A stretch of DNA of 64,000 nucleotides from Ceratobasidium sp. AG-K (Eukaryota; Basidiomycota; Agaricomycetes; Cantharellales; Ceratobasidiaceae), in assembly GCA_037039685.1 (NCBI GenBank), contig JAWNGF010000014.1, forward strand, positions 744,001 to 808,000, written 5' to 3'. Both the position numbers and the translations under genes were made by a program. The notes under the pieces are model-generated. The model saw only the letters and a list, made by a program, of their open reading frames with translations. It was not told where the DNA came from and did no database searches. Of the stretch, positions 59,615 to 64,000 are shown piece after piece; the stretch's first letter is position 1, and each line of letters begins with the position of its first letter.

Positions 59615-61788
59615 ATGGACAATCAAACCTCTAGTGCAGCGTCTCGAAGGAGTGAGGCTCCAACAGCGACAATAGTCAAAATCCAATCAAACCCCTCAAG
59701 AGGAGCAAGGGAACGGGCAGGTGATTGGACGGCACCGCTTAGAAGTGGCAGCTGCACATCAAGACCCCCTTCTACCAGCGTTCCAGGAGGAATTGGCAAC
59801 ATTATTGAAACATCTGGGACTCAAGAAGAAACCAGAATTTCAAACAAGCAAGGGTCCATCTCACCAACAATTTGAGTAGTTGAAAATCCAATCAACACAC
59901 CGCCACCAGCAGCTCCAGTTGTCACTTTCCATAGTGAAAGTGTGATTAGTCCTAGGGCTGTGCGCGTGATTAGGATACCAGGTCCACTTAGAAATGCAAC
60001 CCCAGGACCATCAAACACTGGAACAACAGGGACTAGATGACCCTTAGCATTTCCTGACTTTGGAATGCAATTTCCACCACCTATAGCCATCCCTGCATCC
60101 ATGCCACCACTAGTAGAAGTCCCTAGGACTCACAGTGCCCTGAGTGTGCCATCAACCTTCCAATCACAAGGAAGCGTTGAGTCTGCTTCTCAAGATGAAG
60201 GACTGAGACAAGAACGACTGATGGAAAACATGGAGGGAAATCCAATCCAAACCCTGGAAAGGATCTTCAACACTCTCCAGATCCAATATCAACAAGAGAA
60301 CGCAGTCCAAGCCCTTAGAATTGAAGGGCTGGAACGACAATGGGATCTACAAACCCAAGATACGACAAATATGATGCAATGAATTGAGTGCATTGCCTCT
60401 AGAACAGAAGATGGAGTCAATGGTTTCTATGAAAGGCTGAGGAACGTTGATTGCGTTCAACAGCAAATCATCGATGTCTTCAAACAATCAGTTGAAAATT
60501 CCGAACAAATCAACAACAGGTTGAACAATTTTGATATCCTGATGAACCAGACCTTGCAAGGACATACCCAACGGATCTCACACATTGAAGAAACCCTAGG
60601 CAGAATGGTGGAAGGAATGAGGAACATGACCATCACCCTTGGAAGGATTGATGAGGAAGTCACCAAAGGTTTCCAAGATCAAACCAACAGACTCAGGGAA
60701 ATCCAAACAGGGGGACAAGAAACGTTTGATCTCCTTGAGCAAATCAGAGTAGACGCCCAAGTAGAGTTGGATCACCAACGCAAGGAATCTAGACAAACTT
60801 CTATGGAAAACCCAAACCCTAGGGAACCTCCCCCACATAGGAGGAACATCTCACCCCAAGGAAGGCGATCTCCCTCATTTGAGGTGCAAGGGCAATCAGG
60901 CTATCAAGTCAGGGATGAAGGAAGAACCTTCATTTTCAAACAGGACAAGGTGGAAACAGGAATGGATCTGGGCCATGCATCAAGATGCCCAAAGCATTTG
61001 AAGGAACAAGGGGAACAGCCGCCAAAACTTTCCTTGCGCGGATGAAAGCATTTTTCCGCCTGAACCCAAATCAATATGACACTGAGGAGCGGCGAATTGT
61101 TGCAACCCTCATGAATATGGCAGAAGGAGCAGCAGGAAACTGGGCACAGCCCGCCCTCAACCGGTACAACAACAATGAGAACCATCCTTGGCTGGAATCA
61201 TGGGAAGCTTTCCAAAATGCCTAAGAGAAACAATGGAGCAACCCTAGCAAGAAAATCCAAGCAGAACAAGGGATTCAACAGCTCTACCAAAACAAATCCG
61301 TAGGCAAATATGTCTCTGAATTCTGACTTCTTGCACAAGACCTAGATTGGAACGATGCCGCTCTGATTGCTTGTTTCAAGCAAGGGTTGAGCAGAATGAT
61401 CAAAGCAGAACTTGTCCGCAAAGAACTCAGGGACAGAAGGGCCGCTGCACAAAGGGATTTGGAAGGATGGATTGACATTGCCCTCCAGGCCAAAGAAATC
61501 CAAAAACTCACCAATCCACAAAACAAGGGAAAGAAGGAAGACAAGGCCAAGGGATCCAGAACCACTAGACAAGTGAAAGGAGATCTAGTTCCAAAGGCGG
61601 AGAAAACACGCCGCAAGGAGAACAACCTCTGCATCAAATGTGGAGAAGCAGGACACACAATTGCTGATTGCAAGAAGGAATGGACCTACAAGGACAAAGG
61701 AAAAGCACCAGGGAAAGGGAAAGCCAGCAAAGTGAAGAAAGGAGAAACAGAGGAAACCAAGTCCACCGATTCCAAGTTGGAAAACTAG
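59615..61788 (+). pseudogene. G3 gag, broken
   Basis: M-D-N-Q-T-S-S-A-A-S start; TGAs after S-P-T-I, after G-T-T-G-T-R and after M-M-Q; a one-base loss near 60936; TAA at about 61222 and TGA at about 61324. Capsid part M-K-A-F-F-R-L-N-P-N-Q-Y-D, zinc knuckle C-I-K-C-G-E-A-G-H-T-I-A-D-C, end L-E-N plus TAG at 61786-61788. Confidence 0.88.
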
Positions 61789-61805
61789 ATGGGCGTCTCT
61801 CCACC

Positions 61806-64000
61806 ATGTGTGAAGATGCCCCGATATCCTCTCTGCAAAATGTATACTACTGCAAAGCCACAAATGAATCACCTATGGTATATGCACAAGCAGAGGGAAT
61901 CACGGAAAATATCTTGACTCTCATCAACTCTGGCTCCTCTAGAAACTTCATCAACATGAACTTGGCAAGGAAAAACAATATCCCCTTGATCCCTTTACAA
62001 ACACCTAGAAGCGTGGAAATGATTGACAGGAAAACTCAAAAAGACCACATCCGGCACCGATGCAAATTGAAATTCGACATAGAAGGAGGAACCTTCAAAC
62101 AAAGATTCTATGTCATGCCTACAGGAACCCAACCAATGATCCTTGGTATGACATGGCTGAAGGAAACAAACCCCAAAATCTCCTGGGCCCCATTCTCTAT
62201 CAAATGGAGAAAGGAGCCTGACATCCAGGCAAAAGCAGGGATGTTACAAGAACTTCCGGAAGAACTCAAGGACTTTGCCGATGTCTTTGATGAGGAGCAA
62301 TACAACAAACTCCTGGAACATAGGGAGTGGGATTGCAAAATAGACTTCTATGACAACAACAAGCTCCCAAAACCAAAAAAGGCTTATCTGCTCTCACCCA
62401 GAGAAAGGGAAGCCACAAAGGAGTATGTGAGGTCAGAATTGAAGTCAGGAAGAATCAGACCCAGTGACTCCCCTGTTGCCGCTAGCCTATTCTTTGTCAC
62501 AAAGGCACTGAAACCAGGACAAACCGTGCCTGACCTGAGACCAGTTGTTGACTACAGAGGAGCAAATGCGGAAACTATCCCAGACCATTACCCCATTCTG
62601 CTGATGGATCAACTCCTGGAGATCTTCAAGAAGACTAGCGACAAATCAAATGAAGAACTTTTTATCACCTCTCTAGACCTGAAGAACGGTTTCTGGAATG
62701 TGAGAATCAGGGAGGGGGACAAATGGAAAACAGCATTCAGCACTTCTGAAGGCCTCTTCAAATACACTGTGATGGCTTTTGGTCTGAAGAATGCACCTTC
62801 TACCTTCCAAAGAATGATGGACAATATTTTCAGAGACCAGATTGGGAAAAAGATAGTAGTCTACATTGACGATATCTTGATCATCTCTAGGGGAAGAGAC
62901 CAACACACTTTGGACATCAGAGAAGTCCTTGAAAGGTTACAAAAAAACAATCTGTATGGAAACCTCAAAAAGTGCACCTTTTACGGCAAAAAGGCCGATT
63001 GGGTAGGATTTGTTGTGGACAAAAACGGTATCTCCATGAACAAAGACAAGATCAAGACTATCCAGGAATGGCCTATCCCAAAAACTGTCAAACAGCTACA
63101 AGCTTTCATTGGCTTCTGCAACTTCTACAGAAGATTTGTGGTTTCTTTCTCCTCCATTGTCAAACCCCTGACTCTGCTTACACAAAAGGACCAAAAATGG
63201 GAATGGAAGGAGATACATCAAGAAGCTTTTGAAAACCTGAAGAAAATGATCTCAGAAGAACCAGTACTGGCACACCCTGACAAATCAAAACAATACTTCC
63301 TAGAGACAGATGCCTCAGGAGTCGCCTCAGGAGCAATTCTTAGTCAATGACAGGACGACGGATACTTGCACCCAATCGGCTTCCTTTCCAAAAGCTTCAA
63401 AGATGCAGAATTGAACTACGACACACATGACAAAGAGCTCTTTGCTATCATTGAGGCACTGAGACACTGGTGTATCCACCTTGAAGGAACAAAGGAACCA
63501 GTGATTGTCTACACGGATCACAAAAACCTGACCTACTGGAAGGACTCAGTCAATTTCAACCAAAGACACCACAGATGGCTTCTCATGCTAGCAAGTTACA
63601 ATTTCGAGATCCATTATTGTCCCGGGAAGATGTCGGAAAAACCAGATATTCTCTCAAGAAGAAGCAACCATGGGGACATAGCATTGGCGGAACAGACAAT
63701 GATATCCGCCAAACGGTTCAAGGGCTTTGCTGCCTTGATGGGATCCAACCTCATGACTGACCTCAAGGAAGCTCAAGAAGAAGATGCAAGCCTACAAACC
63801 TTGATTACCAGTACAAGGAACAAGGACTCTCTTCCGCCATTGGTGAAGAAGCAATTCAAGGATTACGAATGGGAAGAGAACCTTCTATGGTATCAAGGAA
63901 GAATTGTTGTTCCAGACAAAAAAGATATCAAACTGAAATTACTTCAACTACACCATGACACGCCCATAGCAGGTCACCAGGGGCAAGCTAGAACCCTAGA
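61806..64000 (+). pseudogene. G3 pol: protease, RT, RNase H, integrase start
   Basis: Frame -1 to gag, and open back to 61668 so it overlaps gag. A CCACCATG start lies 17 nt after the gag stop. Retropepsin-like I-N-S-G-S-S-R-N-F, RT with L-D-L-K-N-G-F-W and Y-I-D-D-I-L-I, RNase H F-L-E-T-D-A-S. TGA at 63348-63350 replaces the Trp found in G1 (S-Q-W-Q). It then continues through I-V-Y-T-D-H-K-N-L-T-Y-W to the start of the integrase zinc finger at the window edge. Confidence 0.9.

Larger units (their letters stand above)
59105..64000 (+). mobile_element. Ty3/gypsy element G3, right end outside the window
   Basis: Same family as G1, opposite orientation, inserted into the RT of G2. A 454-bp LTR, primer site, gag and pol up to the integrase N-terminus are visible. 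The five bases before it are TTGGG, so that duplication is predicted beyond the right edge. Confidence 0.92.

Noticed and set aside
60900..61045. Programmed frameshift in the middle of gypsy gag, since both G1 and G3 switch frame there
   Set aside because: The single-base losses are at different positions (about 60936 in G3, about 51220 in G1), so they are independent mutations.

Overview
The window looks like genomic DNA of a filamentous basidiomycete. Coding exons are short, introns are mostly 45-70 bp with GT-AG ends, and the retroelements are of fungal types. The mixture of O-methylsterigmatocystin-oxidoreductase-like P450 paralogues, small sesquiterpene synthases and many Ty3/Ty1 elements would fit Rhizoctonia/Ceratobasidium (Cantharellales). 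That placement is an inference, not something shown by a marker gene.

Layout. 0-10 kb: a partial BTB-domain gene (-) divergent from a 12-exon UTP25 ribosome-biogenesis gene (+), a 3-exon SAM-dependent methyltransferase (-), and a secreted 14-exon GH43 arabinanase (-) with a 7-nt microexon. 10.5-37.2 kb: a probable sesquiterpenoid biosynthesis cluster. In order it holds P450-1 (-), terpene synthase TS-1 (-), P450-2 (-), TS-2 (-, one frameshift), TS-3 (+, clear pseudogene), P450-3 (-), P450-4 (-) and an MFS anion-symporter-type permease (+). 37.7-54.2 kb: a fifth P450 (+), inactivated by a nonsense codon and split in its penultimate exon by a nested transposon complex.

The complex is a Ty1/copia element (39809-54027, target duplication ATGGG, 280-bp LTRs). 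It carries a foldback MITE and an intact Tc1-type DNA transposon in its gag region, and a Ty3/gypsy element (46838-53162, target duplication CTTTG, 498-bp LTRs) in its pol gene. The last bases of the P450 reappear exactly after the 3' LTR. 55.1-64 kb: a chromodomain-bearing gypsy element (-) with an extra downstream ORF, itself broken by a second copy of the first gypsy family (+), which runs off the window.

How things fit together. TS enzymes would make a sesquiterpene skeleton from farnesyl diphosphate, the microsomal P450s would oxidise it, and the permease could move a product or precursor; the product cannot be named from sequence. The locus shows birth and death: TS-1 and P450-1 to -4 look intact, TS-2 is damaged, and TS-3 and P450-5 are dead. 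From about 43.6 kb rightward CpG is strongly depleted, with CpG to TpG/CpA changes explaining most stop codons, a reverse-transcriptase active-site loss, and Arg to Cys/Trp/His changes in the detached P450 exon. The two nested retroelement families appear to prime differently: the copia element by a half initiator-Met tRNA, the gypsy family by an 11-nt Tf1-style self-complementarity.
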